A stretch of DNA of 64,000 bases from Helicobacteraceae bacterium (GCA_013138865.1 WTBY01000015.1:24180-88179); one strand, 5' to 3'. Shown: positions 32,221 through 43,142, numbered from the stretch's first letter. A program made the numbers and translations. The notes: generated by a model from the sequence alone, not told the origin.

Positions 32221-33222
32221 ATGAGTATTGAACAAATTGAAATCAAATGGTACAAGGCTCAAGAGTCTAATGATCAACCAACCAATGGTGGACGATTATC
32301 CCCTAACGTATCAACTTCAAACGTAAAGAATAATGTATGGCCCGATGTACCGGAATCTGAGCGTACTGCAGGTAGTACCAAATATAGAAAGCTATTTATC
32401 AAGATAGATGACATAGAAGATTTGACCTTACAAGATTCAAAAGTATTTGTGGAACACCACACAGAAGCAGACGATTCAGTAGCTATATTCCCAGCGACAC
32501 AAACAGATACACAAACAGATTTATCAGGGACTGAGCGATTGTATGGTTGTGGTCAGTTAGCCGCAGATGTGGCACCAGCCGTAGCCTCTATTACAGTAGC
32601 CACGGAAGATGTTTTATACAATATGTTTAGAAACGGGGACAAGATCCGTATATCTGATAAGACTGATATTAATGATAATGGTGGGTCAGAGGAATACGTA
32701 ACAATTAATGGCGTACCTTCCTACGCAGGAGATGTAGCAACTATTGCTATCACACCAGTATTATCGGCAGCCTATGCCGCAGCTAACACACGAGTATCCA
32801 GTGTTATTGAAGTAGGGGATATTGGTACAGTGGTAACAGCCGCATCCGTGACTTCAGCTAGTACCGGTGCTTACGATGATACTACCTACCCTATTGCACT
32901 AAGTAATGTTGGTTGTATTGAACAAGATTGGACATTAACCTTTACTGATGCAACGTCATTTACTGTAAGTGGATCAGTAGTAGGAGCTATCGATACGGGC
33001 ACAACATCAACACAAACAGTACCTGTAAATCCAGACTTCTCACAACCATACTTCACACTAGAAGCGAATGGGTTTTCAGGCGGGTTTTTGGCAGGAGACA
33101 CCATTACGTTTACAACATCACCAGCCGCATACCCAATATGGTATAGACGAGATGTTCCAGCAGCATCAGCCTCGTTAGCAGCTAACTCAGTAACTATTGT
33201 TGTAGATGGTGAGTCTACTTAG
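32221..33222 (+). CDS. Tail or baseplate structural protein
   Basis: A 333-residue Thr/Ser/Asp/Val-rich, beta-dominated protein with two metal-loop-like segments (DKTDINDNGGSEEYV). It lies between the distal tail region and several large unknown virion genes. No family is recognised; a baseplate or tail tip role is inferred from context. Confidence 0.65.
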   Translation: MSIEQIEIKWYKAQESNDQPTNGGRLSPNVSTSNVKNNVWPDVPESERTAGSTKYRKLFIKIDDIEDLTLQDSKVFVEHHTEADDSVAIFPATQTDTQTDLSGTERLYGCGQLAADVAPAVASITVATEDVLYNMFRNGDKIRISDKTDINDNGGSEEYVTINGVPSYAGDVATIAITPVLSAAYAAANTRVSSVIEVGDIGTVVTAASVTSASTGAYDDTTYPIALSNVGCIEQDWTLTFTDATSFTVSGSVVGAIDTGTTSTQTVPVNPDFSQPYFTLEANGFSGGFLAGDTITFTTSPAAYPIWYRRDVPAASASLAANSVTIVVDGEST

Positions 33223-33232
33223 GGCGTAAGTA

Positions 33233-34153
33233 ATGGGCGAGACCTCAACTAGCATACGATTTTCACCCAAGGAATCCGCAATAGGATCTTTGGGTGGAAT
33301 GACCTTTAAAACACAACCTAGATTACTTACATCACCCTATGATGTAGGTATTAGGCTGTATGCCCCTACACATTACTTACCAAAGGTCACAGCCTCAAGA
33401 GGATCAATAAGTAAAGTACTATCCTCATCAGAAGATCGAGAGGAGGGACTAACCTTCTCAGGAACGGATAGTGTAAGCCTAGGAACAGTACCGACAGGGA
33501 GTGTAAGTGTAACAGCCAAGACAAGTGTTTTTGGACTAGAGGGGCTACGCACATCAGTTAATTTTACATACAACCCAGAGACAAATACTATTACAGCATC
33601 TAAGCCTTGTTTTTGTATGGTGATAGTAAAGTATAGTGCCGGATACACCTTGTATGGATATACATACCAAAGAGAAAGACCTGCAGGCATGTTTGGTCTT
33701 ATCCTAAATGGTGGGACATTGTTTGCATTTAATGTAACCACTAAGACCACCGCCTCACTAGAGATACCAAATGGAGACTATTCTGTAGAAGCGCCAGATC
33801 ATGATAAGGTTGAATTATGGCGAGAGGAGTCGTCAGCAGTCATGACAGAGGACGGGTTATATGAGCAAGCTATAGGGTACCCAGCCACAGACTTCATACC
33901 AGCAGACTATATAGGGTACAGAGTTGAAGTAAAAAGAACTCATGCCATTATGTATGTGGATTCACTAGGAAGAACCAATGAAGATAAATTCTCAGTGCCA
34001 ATAGGACTACCGTTCCAAACAGGTAGTACTGGACAGGACGGACTCTACCCAAATATCAAAGTGGTATATGCCAGAGTAAGTGATGATTTACCTACCAGTT
34101 TAAGGAATGAAGCCTTAAGGTATATTGCCGCTAAACAGGCACAAGAGGATTAA
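33233..34153 (+). CDS. Putative tail structural protein
   Basis: A 306-residue beta-rich protein, Gly/Ser/Thr-rich with conserved aromatics (YTLYGYTYQRERPAG). It has no signal peptide or membrane helix and ends in a helical tail. It lies between two other virion-like genes with spacings of 6-11 bases. A tail tip or fibre-base component is likely. Confidence 0.6.
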   Translation: MGETSTSIRFSPKESAIGSLGGMTFKTQPRLLTSPYDVGIRLYAPTHYLPKVTASRGSISKVLSSSEDREEGLTFSGTDSVSLGTVPTGSVSVTAKTSVFGLEGLRTSVNFTYNPETNTITASKPCFCMVIVKYSAGYTLYGYTYQRERPAGMFGLILNGGTLFAFNVTTKTTASLEIPNGDYSVEAPDHDKVELWREESSAVMTEDGLYEQAIGYPATDFIPADYIGYRVEVKRTHAIMYVDSLGRTNEDKFSVPIGLPFQTGSTGQDGLYPNIKVVYARVSDDLPTSLRNEALRYIAAKQAQED

Positions 34154-34159
34154 CCACAT

Positions 34160-36643
34160 ATGGCATGCTCAGATTCTTTAGGTAAGGAACCAGCAATACA
34201 GTCTGGGGCTATAGGAACTTATGGACCGTACACACGACCATTTAAGTTTTATGCACCGAGAAGTGTTAGAGGATTCATAGTCACTCCATCGGTATATAAC
34301 GAAGCCACGGAATTAAATAGATATGGGTGGGGACAACCCTTCCAAGCATTTAATGCAGAGGATCCACCTGTATTAGAAGATATACACCCACCATTAGGAT
34401 CGGATCAAGAAGGGGATCCAGAAGTAGATTCCCCTAGGGTAAGACTATATTACCCGCGTGAGGATGGATGCCCACAAGTACAACGAGGGATTGACTTGGA
34501 AGGGGACACGCCTCTAGGGTGTATTGATTGGAGAGGAACCACCAATGAAGATGGAGTATGGTTTAAAGGACCGAAGAGTAGGTACGGATATAGTTCGTGG
34601 GTACACTACCTACAAGAGTACTTTGTTGGAGATGAAACTAACGTAGTATTCAAAGAATTTGGTGCAGTAAACCCCGATAACAGTCAACCTATGTATACCA
34701 CCCAAGTACCTATGAGAAGTCGTGTTAGGCACGAGGGGTATGGGAGCTTTCACAAGAACCCAGACGGTGAAACCTACTCCTCATTCACATCAGGGTTCGG
34801 AGTAGGTGCGAGTAATGTACCTGACTACAGTTTGTGGGAACACATATACCAAGACAAAGTGTATTATCAAGGATTACTATTAGCCAAGACCCCTAATCAT
34901 AGTGATTTAGATCAAGAATCGATATACGATGCAGGGCAATCCGCCTCACTACCTGAGCAGATAAAAGGAGCCTGCATTAGATTGGTACCACCCGATATAC
35001 AGTATTACAGAGACATAGATGATATGGCGGCATACCACCAAGCAGTAGCTGCAGGTGGGGAGAAATGGTTGACGGTAGTTACAGACCAATATGACGGAAG
35101 AGACATTCGCCTGTCTGGAGCTAGAGAGGCTACTTTACGAGTATATAACAAGCCCCTAAACATAACGATAGCAACGTCCCAAACACTAGGGGCACTAGAC
35201 GGGGAGAAATATCCCCTAGACATATATACTGGGGCAGACTACACCAGTAAGGTAGCACTGTATAAATCTGCAGGGACAGAGGCTGAAAAGATACTAGCTA
35301 GAAATATAGCCATTAAGTCTTACGGTGCGTGGAGATTAGCCCACGAAGAAATATATGATGATGATACCGATGTGTACGGATTAATAAATCCTGGGGTATC
35401 CTTAAGGGGCGGTCACCCATGGATGTTCAATGCCACAGGCACTACCGCCTCCATAGTCGGGGCATACTCACACCCCGAAAATCAGTTAGTAGGAGGGTTC
35501 CCTTTAAACCCAGCGTACCAACAAGCCCAGAAGGTGACAGACGAGGCTTGGGCAGAGCTTACAGAATACTACGCAGGTTTCGAGGTATATGTTACCTACC
35601 CAACACTAGGAACATTAACTCTAGATAGTAACTCAGTGGAGGGGGGAGTCTCAGTTTCATGGGACACAGCTCTATTAAATAGTAAGCAGACCCATACCGT
35701 AACACCTAAAGGAGAAAGCACCCTAAGAGAAAGCTTCAATATCATGTCTGTAGACTATAAGGGTAATACTTTAGTTAAGTCCACTGTTACTAGAAAGTAC
35801 TTTACTAGTAGAGAGACCACCATAACAGGGGATCCTAGAAAAGGAACCTTAAGTTATTATCAGACATCAGGTATAGATGAGACAGTAGAATTGCACACAT
35901 CATTCGGAACATATGATCTACATAATAATGGGGGATCCACCTTTACAATTGATGGTGTCGGGGGTGATGCCGATACAGGGTGGGCAAATTTTAGATGGGA
36001 TGACGACTTCAAGGATTATAGGATAGCCATAGATATTCTAGATCTAAGAAATGATATTATAGTCACTCAGTCAGGGGATAATAGTTACACTAAACTAGCA
36101 GAGGGATCTGGCACCAAAGCAGACAGAGTGCATCACGTACATACGGATACAGAGGATTACGCTAAAGTAGCCACAACTACATACAGAGATCTAGATGTAT
36201 TTACCGATGATTACGTAGAACCAGACTACCCTTTCCTAGATCTATCTATGTATGCCTCAGCACCAGAAGATTGGGATCTGGAGGTATTTGTAACACCACC
36301 CCTATTAGGTAATTACACGACAGCTAACTACGCCTCTATAGCCTATACCTACTCATCGGGGGTATCATTATCAAGGGGTGCTGGTGGTGAGGAGATGATG
36401 TGTATCCATATAGGAAGAAACTATCAGTATCATGCCGGAGATCCTAGAGCGTTGTATCAAAATGCAACAGAGTTATTTATTACAGCATCAGAGGCAAACC
36501 CCGGAGGGTATTCACAGGGATCAAAAAGGTTTTATAATTACTCAAGTAAAGCTAAGGAGCACGGAACTACCTTAAGGAGTATACTTAGCCTAGAAGAATA
36601 TAACGAAGATGAAATATGTCTATTACCTATAGACTATGCATAA
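34160..36643 (+). CDS. Large putative tail structural protein
   Basis: An 827-residue protein, rich in Tyr, Asp, Gly and Thr and predicted beta-dominated. Residues 1-250 contain several Trp/Tyr-rich segments (SWVHYLQEYFVG). It has no recognisable enzyme motif. Its size and place before the fibre array suggest a tip or adhesin protein. No family recognised. Confidence 0.6.
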   Translation: MACSDSLGKEPAIQSGAIGTYGPYTRPFKFYAPRSVRGFIVTPSVYNEATELNRYGWGQPFQAFNAEDPPVLEDIHPPLGSDQEGDPEVDSPRVRLYYPREDGCPQVQRGIDLEGDTPLGCIDWRGTTNEDGVWFKGPKSRYGYSSWVHYLQEYFVGDETNVVFKEFGAVNPDNSQPMYTTQVPMRSRVRHEGYGSFHKNPDGETYSSFTSGFGVGASNVPDYSLWEHIYQDKVYYQGLLLAKTPNHSDLDQESIYDAGQSASLPEQIKGACIRLVPPDIQYYRDIDDMAAYHQAVAAGGEKWLTVVTDQYDGRDIRLSGAREATLRVYNKPLNITIATSQTLGALDGEKYPLDIYTGADYTSKVALYKSAGTEAEKILARNIAIKSYGAWRLAHEEIYDDDTDVYGLINPGVSLRGGHPWMFNATGTTASIVGAYSHPENQLVGGFPLNPAYQQAQKVTDEAWAELTEYYAGFEVYVTYPTLGTLTLDSNSVEGGVSVSWDTALLNSKQTHTVTPKGESTLRESFNIMSVDYKGNTLVKSTVTRKYFTSRETTITGDPRKGTLSYYQTSGIDETVELHTSFGTYDLHNNGGSTFTIDGVGGDADTGWANFRWDDDFKDYRIAIDILDLRNDIIVTQSGDNSYTKLAEGSGTKADRVHHVHTDTEDYAKVATTTYRDLDVFTDDYVEPDYPFLDLSMYASAPEDWDLEVFVTPPLLGNYTTANYASIAYTYSSGVSLSRGAGGEEMMCIHIGRNYQYHAGDPRALYQNATELFITASEANPGGYSQGSKRFYNYSSKAKEHGTTLRSILSLEEYNEDEICLLPIDYA

Positions 36644-36668
36644 AAACTAATACGAGGAACACGACACC

Positions 36669-37463
36669 ATGGCTATCAATGTATCTAATCTAGAAATACA
36701 ACTATCTGGGGGCGCGGCTAACTCAGATCAGAATGCTAGTCTTGGTGGTATCATCTCCAATGTTAGAGTACTAGCACAATCAACATCAGGTATTAGTACA
36801 GTAACAGGTGTTGTAATAGATGATGCTAGCGGTAATGCTCTAGGGGACGGAACCTTATCATTCACCTATAATGGTGGTACAGGTAAAACCTTATCATGGC
36901 AGGACTTTGCCGATGGTAGTGCAGGATCATCTATTGATGTGGATGTTGACGGTACTTATGCAATAGCAAGCTCTGGTGGAGGCTACCTATTCGTAACAGT
37001 AACATCAGCCTCATTAGCAGTAGCAGACCAGAGTGATACCATTACAGTCACCAATGTTACCAATGGTACCTTCGATGATATTAGCTCCTCTGAATCCTTT
37101 AATGGGGACACTGAGTATCGTGGGTTTTATATTAAAAATACCCATGGAATCGACACAGCATTTGGTGTAAAAATTTGGATAGATTCCCAACCAGTAGGAG
37201 CCGACTCATTAGCCATTGGAGTAGATCCAGCAGGGGTAGGTGATGGTAGTACAGGGGGTGTGGCTGTAACTATAGCTAATGAAGGAGTAGCCCCATCAGG
37301 AGTAACCTTCACCACTCCGGGATCTCAGGGCGCAGGTATATTGATTGGTGACTTATTGCCGGGTCAGTGTGCGGCATACTGGCAACGAAGAGTAATTCCA
37401 GCAGAAACAACAGTGAAGACACTTAACGATGTAAGTACGTTAGGTTTCTCAGCGTTCTTATAA
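36669..37463 (+). CDS. Putative tail protein, Gly/Ser/Thr-rich
   Basis: A 264-residue beta-rich protein beginning MAINVSNLEIQLSGGAANSD. Residues 1-130 resemble an Ig-like or carbohydrate-type beta sandwich by composition; the second half has YWQRRVIPAETTVKTLND. Similar proteins occur in tail tips of other phages, but I cannot name the family. The stop overlaps the next start. Confidence 0.6.
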   Translation: MAINVSNLEIQLSGGAANSDQNASLGGIISNVRVLAQSTSGISTVTGVVIDDASGNALGDGTLSFTYNGGTGKTLSWQDFADGSAGSSIDVDVDGTYAIASSGGGYLFVTVTSASLAVADQSDTITVTNVTNGTFDDISSSESFNGDTEYRGFYIKNTHGIDTAFGVKIWIDSQPVGADSLAIGVDPAGVGDGSTGGVAVTIANEGVAPSGVTFTTPGSQGAGILIGDLLPGQCAAYWQRRVIPAETTVKTLNDVSTLGFSAFL

Positions 37464-37660
37464 TGACTAGAAAAACTATAGCCTTCTACAAGGAAGAGAA
37501 TGCCGAACTATTAAAGCAACTACACGCTACCGATGATAAGTTACGGAAGTATAAAGCAGTGAAGGGGCTAACCAAATCGATGAATGATACTATGGTGGCT
37601 AGGCGTAGAATTGTTGAATTAGAGCAGCAGGTTAAAAACCTACAAGACAAAAATAACTAA
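37463..37660 (+). CDS. Small coiled-coil protein
   Basis: A 65-residue, entirely helical, basic protein. Heptads run through ENAELLKQLHATDDKLRKY and the end IVELEQQVKNLQDK. Such a peptide could trimerise or bridge fibre proteins. It overlaps the upstream gene by one base and is followed by palindrome copy 7. Confidence 0.6.
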   Translation: MTRKTIAFYKEENAELLKQLHATDDKLRKYKAVKGLTKSMNDTMVARRRIVELEQQVKNLQDKNN

Positions 37661-37667
37661 ACAGTAG

Positions 37668-37681
37668 TGCACTTAAGTGCA
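37668..37681. repeat. Recurrent palindrome, copy 7
   Basis: The full 14-bp palindrome TGCACTTAAGTGCA, intergenic, immediately before the GAAGGA ribosome site of the next gene. Confidence 0.9.
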
Positions 37682-37695
37682 TGCGAAGGACTATA

Positions 37696-38712
37696 GTGGC
37701 TAAACAATTATTTTCAAATAATGCTAGAACAGCAGTTAATGCTCAATTCTCAGTAATAGCCACTAATCTAATATTAGGATCCGGTGAGGATTTTACAGGA
37801 CCGAACCCAGCCTTTGATGAGTATGAGTTAGTAACCATCTCGTCTAACGGGCTATATGAGATAGTTAAAGTACTCCAACGAGGAGACTTAATAGCCCAGC
37901 ACTCGCAAGCCACTCCTTCAGTACCCATAACTGGAGGTGTATCTACTTACTACCTAGATCTAACAGATGAGTTTGGTGTAGTACATACCATCTCATATTT
38001 AAGTCAGAGTAATACTGTGGCAGTAGTGGTTGCTGGGTTACATACTGCATGGTTGGCAGAAGTAGGATCTCCTTGGGACGCATACACAGTTAATGACAAC
38101 TCATCCCACCTTGAAGTCATAAGCACAACAGCAGGAGTACCCTTCACACTAGAAGCCCGAACAACAGGGAATGGTTCTGAAATATTCACAGTAATAACAT
38201 CTATTCCAGCTATAGCCGGACAGGGTAATGTCTCAGTAGTTGAGAGAGCACAAGAAGGAACAGTTGCTAGACAGTGGGAAATAGGATCAATTATCTCTGG
38301 GAGAATAACTGCTGGAACTATGAGTAGTGTGCGAGATGAGATACAAGCCACAGCAGACGATCTTATAGAGTACCAATCAAGTGCCAAAGACCTATTTTAT
38401 GACTATGGGGTACAAGGAGCAGACTTCACCCTAGATATGTCCTTAGCAGAAACTATAAGGGTAGAAGTTACTGCCAACATACAAATAACATTATCTGGGG
38501 GATCCAGAGGTGGGGCTAGCAGACTATGCCTAGTACAAGATTCAACAGGTGGTTGGGATGTAGATTTGGTTAATGTTACACGGTGGCAAGACGGGGCAGT
38601 ACCAGCTTTAGTTACCTTAGCCAATAAGATGGATGTTGTGGGTATACTACATATGCCTATTGATGGTGTGTCTGATGTTTATGTTGGTATGGCTTATACG
38701 GTAAATCTGTAA
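37696..38712 (+). CDS. LFSNNA-family fibre-like protein 1
   Basis: A 338-residue protein. I place the start at GTG 37696 because GAAGGA is 5 bases upstream and the resulting MAKQLFSNNARTAV aligns with three downstream paralogues; an ATG at 37681 lies inside the palindrome. A shared N-terminal module (about 100 residues) ends in a GRITAGTM segment. Residues 110-180 are an insert absent from the others. The C-terminal half matches the paralogue at 43143 (FTLDMSLAETIRVEV). Confidence 0.7.
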   Translation: MAKQLFSNNARTAVNAQFSVIATNLILGSGEDFTGPNPAFDEYELVTISSNGLYEIVKVLQRGDLIAQHSQATPSVPITGGVSTYYLDLTDEFGVVHTISYLSQSNTVAVVVAGLHTAWLAEVGSPWDAYTVNDNSSHLEVISTTAGVPFTLEARTTGNGSEIFTVITSIPAIAGQGNVSVVERAQEGTVARQWEIGSIISGRITAGTMSSVRDEIQATADDLIEYQSSAKDLFYDYGVQGADFTLDMSLAETIRVEVTANIQITLSGGSRGGASRLCLVQDSTGGWDVDLVNVTRWQDGAVPALVTLANKMDVVGILHMPIDGVSDVYVGMAYTVNL

Positions 38713-41591
38713 TGGCAGTTTACTCAGCATCAGAAACTATCTTAGCCTCTACAGGTAGAACTATAGTCAAAGATAAAGCTAGAACCCCAAACCTAGCTGG
38801 CAACCAAATACACTCTTGCTTTGATGCATCTATAGGACATAAATCCAAGATGCTAGTGTTGCAATCTGGGGTTGAGTATATAAAAGATGGATCCCCTATA
38901 CCCAATGACACAGGATCCTCCAGTGATTATAGATTCGGAATCTATGTATATATATTAACAGCAGGATCTTGGGTATTAGATGAAGTAAGACCTGTAAAGT
39001 ATGAGGTAAGTAATACCCACTATAATGTATTAAGATACCCCAGTAGTATGTGTGCTTATGGAGATTATTTATTAGTATCAGATCGAGCGGCATCAACCTA
39101 CGTACAGTTAGATGAAGGAACTACACACTACACCTTTAGACTACAAGATATGGGTGAGATTTATGTATACAAGATAAACCCCACCACTAATACGTATGAA
39201 GTTAGTACGGATCAGCCAGTAATATCCTCCCCCATGCAGGCGGCTAACCCTGTGGCTGGAGTAAATGATGACTATAAGGACGTATATGAGATAACATCTA
39301 ATTACTATTCCTTTGGCACATACCATACCTATGCAACGGATAAGGGAGAGACGTTCGGACAAGGAATGTACATTACCGATAATGGATCTTTAATCGTAAG
39401 TGCTAGAAATAATAGGGACACAGCCATGTCCTTTACAGCCGCAGCATACACAGGGGAAGGAACTAGTGGTAGGCTATATGGGTTTAGTTATCTTAATGGT
39501 GTGTGGACACAGACTGACTACCATATATTTGAACCTAATCTTAACGGATCAGTACAGTTTGGCGGGACTCTTGAAGGGTATGGTACTGAGGTACTATTTA
39601 ATGGTGTGTTAAGTAATCAGGAAGAATTAGAAAGTATAGGTAACGTAGCCACTATACAAAGCTATACTGGAACCACCTTTAGTACTGTAGGCAGTGTAGC
39701 CGCCAGTGTCCTAATAGGAACTATCTCACCGTACGAGTATCAGTATAGGGATAGGGATTGGGCTACAGGAGGGGACTCATCAGGTGTAACCATGATGATA
39801 ATACCTACGTCATCACTAGGAGGGGGACGCTTAGGAGTCCTACGTAAGACGGATAATTACACCACAATGCAAGAGATCTCCGCAGGTATATATTGGTACC
39901 ACAGTAATATGCGGGTATGGGCAAACCCAAATGGGGGGGATGACCTTATGGGGTACTCCGACAGTAGCCTATACACTAATGTTTATGCCACCATATCAGC
40001 CACAGCAGTTACTAGGGTTAAAGTCTTAGAAGCCACTAGCTACCCCCTACATGATTATAATTACTCGTCCACACACGCAATCACCACTGACGATGGATTA
40101 GCCTACTCAGCAGGAAATGAGACCAATCATGGGTATGATTACGGGCACCTAACCATAGCTGTACATAGACTAGATATTAACGGGGACTTTGAAGTACTAG
40201 GTGATATGGATGGAACCATAGGAATACTAGAAGATACTGGTACGATGGTGGATGGAGTACTACTAGATTCTAGTGTTCTAAGTATTACCCAAGTAGAACC
40301 GCACAATGTAAAAGTGTCTAAGAATGGGGACTACCTAGTAGCCTATTTTAAAGCAAAGATTGCGTATGATGATATAAACAACACTTTACGAGTTGGTCCG
40401 ACATATTCTGATGGAAGGAACACTCCACGAACATTAGGTGTATTTAAAAAGATCAGTGGTAAATATGAATTGGATGCCATGATACCTATGCCAAGTAACC
40501 TAGCAGAGATGGAACTTGGAAACGTATCAGAAGGGTACTCATCAGGAGACTTCATAGCTTCATGGTTCTCTAGTGGAGATCTAGATGTCACTGATGATGG
40601 GGAGATATTGGTAGGGTGCCATGGTAGAAAGGTGCATGTAGATTTATCAGTACCAGATTCAACTACAATACAGAGAGGATATATAGCGGTGTATGCTGAG
40701 GTGTTTGGTGTATGGGGTATCACCAGATATATAGATCCAACCGATAATGTAGCAGCCTACGGTTTTGGACAGAAACTTACATACATACAAGATACAGACA
40801 CTGTAATAGTTAGTGGTAGAAGTACTTACCATGTGAACCACGACATTACTAGAGTGTATGCATTAACAGCATCAGACAATACATTCCTACAGATAATATC
40901 CCCTAGTGATGGAGGAGTTATAACTAGAATACAAGAGCATGGCGATAGCATGGTATTACAAGTACCAAGTAATGGATACGATGCTTTAGGATCCAATTAT
41001 TTGGCATCAGCAGGAGCAGTATTTGTATACCAGTGGAATGACCAAAGCACTAACTTTCCAATAGAACAGAAGTTAGTATCCTCTAAGAGAAGAACTTCAG
41101 ATGTATTTGGTACTGATATAGTGGTTGATGGCGACCATATTATTGTAGGGAATAGTAGGTATAGTTATGATGCAGACGGAGCATTTTATTTAGAGTCTTG
41201 TGGAGCCATAGAGACCTTCATTAATAGTTATGGCGTATATACCCCAGTACAAATACTACTAGATACCCCCAGAGTAGCCAATGCTAGGTATGGTTTAATT
41301 GTGGCTGGGGGAGAAGGAAGGCTCATTACCGCAGGAGTAGACTATTTATACTTAGCAGGCATGTTTAGAAAAAGCGGTGTATTCTACTTCCCTGATACAA
41401 TAGACTCAATCGATAATCCTATATCGTCAGGACAGGAGAGGATCGTAACCCTATACCATGTAAATGGTGCCTATATTATTAGGGGGTTGGACGATACTAA
41501 TGTTGGCGGTACAGACACTAGATACTATATAGTACCTATAGACGGGATAACTCAAGGTAAAAACCTTGGCGCATTAAACATGTTCGTATAA
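38712..41591 (+). CDS. Large propeller-like tail fibre / receptor-binding candidate 1
   Basis: A 959-residue beta-rich protein with recurring blocks of the form VFGTDIVVDGDHIIVGNS and GAVFVYQWN, reminiscent of FG-GAP/propeller repeats. It follows an LFSNNA-family gene by one-base overlap. A protein with the same kind of repeats is encoded at 43832. Receptor binding is inferred from the repeat type, size and position at the end of the tail genes. Confidence 0.65.
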   Translation: MAVYSASETILASTGRTIVKDKARTPNLAGNQIHSCFDASIGHKSKMLVLQSGVEYIKDGSPIPNDTGSSSDYRFGIYVYILTAGSWVLDEVRPVKYEVSNTHYNVLRYPSSMCAYGDYLLVSDRAASTYVQLDEGTTHYTFRLQDMGEIYVYKINPTTNTYEVSTDQPVISSPMQAANPVAGVNDDYKDVYEITSNYYSFGTYHTYATDKGETFGQGMYITDNGSLIVSARNNRDTAMSFTAAAYTGEGTSGRLYGFSYLNGVWTQTDYHIFEPNLNGSVQFGGTLEGYGTEVLFNGVLSNQEELESIGNVATIQSYTGTTFSTVGSVAASVLIGTISPYEYQYRDRDWATGGDSSGVTMMIIPTSSLGGGRLGVLRKTDNYTTMQEISAGIYWYHSNMRVWANPNGGDDLMGYSDSSLYTNVYATISATAVTRVKVLEATSYPLHDYNYSSTHAITTDDGLAYSAGNETNHGYDYGHLTIAVHRLDINGDFEVLGDMDGTIGILEDTGTMVDGVLLDSSVLSITQVEPHNVKVSKNGDYLVAYFKAKIAYDDINNTLRVGPTYSDGRNTPRTLGVFKKISGKYELDAMIPMPSNLAEMELGNVSEGYSSGDFIASWFSSGDLDVTDDGEILVGCHGRKVHVDLSVPDSTTIQRGYIAVYAEVFGVWGITRYIDPTDNVAAYGFGQKLTYIQDTDTVIVSGRSTYHVNHDITRVYALTASDNTFLQIISPSDGGVITRIQEHGDSMVLQVPSNGYDALGSNYLASAGAVFVYQWNDQSTNFPIEQKLVSSKRRTSDVFGTDIVVDGDHIIVGNSRYSYDADGAFYLESCGAIETFINSYGVYTPVQILLDTPRVANARYGLIVAGGEGRLITAGVDYLYLAGMFRKSGVFYFPDTIDSIDNPISSGQERIVTLYHVNGAYIIRGLDDTNVGGTDTRYYIVPIDGITQGKNLGALNMFV

Positions 41592-41607
41592 CAGGACTAC
41601 AATACCA

Positions 41608-42339
41608 ATGCCTGATCAACTATTTTCAAATATAGCAGAGACAACATTAGCAAGTCAGCTACCTATAGCCGCGACTGAGATGGTTTTATCGGCAGGAGGG
41701 GGAGACAAGTTCAACTCACCTACGTCTGGAGACTATGAACTAATAACCTTGATAGCATCAGACCAAGATTATGAGGTAGTACAGTGTACCGGAAGAGTAG
41801 GAGACACTCTAACTATTATAAGGGAAGTTGAAGGTGTTGCTAGGCAATGGGAGGCAGGTGAGAAAGTATCTGCAAGAATAACTAAGAAGACCATGGAAGA
41901 TGTAATAGCTAATGCTACGTGTGACCCTATACCCTCAACCTGGGTTAATATGCAGGTACAATCCACTAGGCATGAGACAGATATTGTGTATGTTTCCGAC
42001 TATATTGGGCAAGCAGGAACCAATATATATGATATTGATCTAGTAGGATCACCCCATGTAATATACGTAGCATCTGAAGATTATAATGCTAGTGGACTAT
42101 CCCTCAGATTCCCCACAGCCGCAAACATGCAACTAAATTATGGGTATGGGGATTATATAGAATTTACGTTACTAAGGAACGATAATTACGGCACAAACAT
42201 ATCCATAAACACACACAATACATTGTTAGGAAATAACTACTCTGGCAATGTAAATTACAATTACGTTATACAGAAAATAAGTATGATGGTGGGGTATGAT
42301 ACCTATTGGACAGTATCAGAACTAGGTTCGAGTATATAA
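41608..42339 (+). CDS. LFSNNA-family fibre-like protein 2
   Basis: A 243-residue protein. The N-terminal module (QLFSNIAETTLASQ, then SGDYELITL, DYEVVQCTGR and SARITKKTM) is shared with the neighbouring paralogues. The C-terminal half is different: Tyr/Asn-rich and ending VGYDTYWTVSEL, similar only to the next paralogue. The modular pattern suggests a common anchor with variable tips. Confidence 0.7.
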   Translation: MPDQLFSNIAETTLASQLPIAATEMVLSAGGGDKFNSPTSGDYELITLIASDQDYEVVQCTGRVGDTLTIIREVEGVARQWEAGEKVSARITKKTMEDVIANATCDPIPSTWVNMQVQSTRHETDIVYVSDYIGQAGTNIYDIDLVGSPHVIYVASEDYNASGLSLRFPTAANMQLNYGYGDYIEFTLLRNDNYGTNISINTHNTLLGNNYSGNVNYNYVIQKISMMVGYDTYWTVSELGSSI

Positions 42340-42358
42340 TGTTTAAAGAACAAACGCC

Positions 42359-43108
42359 ATGACACAATTATTCTCAAATAATGCTAATACAGTAGTAGCA
42401 GTACAACTGGGTATAGCAGACACTGTACTAATATTATCTGTAGGATCTGGGGCAAAGTTTTCCAGCCCTACGGCTGGAGATTATGAGTTAATAACTCTAT
42501 ACGTGTCAGACACCATATATGAGGTAGTACAGTGTACCGGAAGATCTAATGACGTATTAACTATAGTCCGTGGTGTGGAGGGTACGGCACAGCAGTGGCT
42601 AGTAGGAACTAAAGTATCGTCCAGAATAACTAAAAAAACACTAACAGATTTAGTATCTGGATCCGGAGAAGGACTACCCGAAGTATGGGATCCATTGCAT
42701 TTAAGATCTATGGTGAACCTCACATGGACGACAGATCTGTATACCATAATAATGGATGGGGGTTTTGGTGAGTTTGATGATGCCATATATGACCTAGATT
42801 ACGATAGGCAATGGGACACCTTCTATATATACTCAGACTACTATGACGACTTCCATGACTACGTTTACATAATATTCCCAGAACCAAATCAAATGGGGTG
42901 GGATTATCCTTATGGTACGTATCTAGAGAGAACCCTCATAATAGAAGACACCTACGGAGTAACTTTCGATCTATACCTATACAATAATTACAAGGAAGTA
43001 GGAATTGTATATTCTGACACGCACTACGCAGTAAATATATATAAGATGACACTTATAGTTGGGGTGGATCCTAGGTGGACACTATCTCAAGTATCCACTT
43101 CACAGTAG
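42359..43108 (+). CDS. LFSNNA-family fibre-like protein 3
   Basis: A 249-residue paralogue: TQLFSNNANTVVAVQ, AGDYELITLYV, YEVVQCTGR, SRITKKTL. The C-terminal domain is Tyr/Asp-rich, including a run of YD pairs near residues 145-170, and ends VGVDPRWTLSQV, matching the end of the previous paralogue. Confidence 0.7.
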   Translation: MTQLFSNNANTVVAVQLGIADTVLILSVGSGAKFSSPTAGDYELITLYVSDTIYEVVQCTGRSNDVLTIVRGVEGTAQQWLVGTKVSSRITKKTLTDLVSGSGEGLPEVWDPLHLRSMVNLTWTTDLYTIIMDGGFGEFDDAIYDLDYDRQWDTFYIYSDYYDDFHDYVYIIFPEPNQMGWDYPYGTYLERTLIIEDTYGVTFDLYLYNNYKEVGIVYSDTHYAVNIYKMTLIVGVDPRWTLSQVSTSQ

Positions 43109-43142
43109 ATATAAACTAAAGATAACTAGGGCTATACCCACT

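Noticed and set aside
43059..43142. Upstream extension of LFSNNA paralogue 4
   Set aside because: The extra N-terminal residues are not shared by the paralogues and overlap the previous gene; ATG 43143 aligns with the others.
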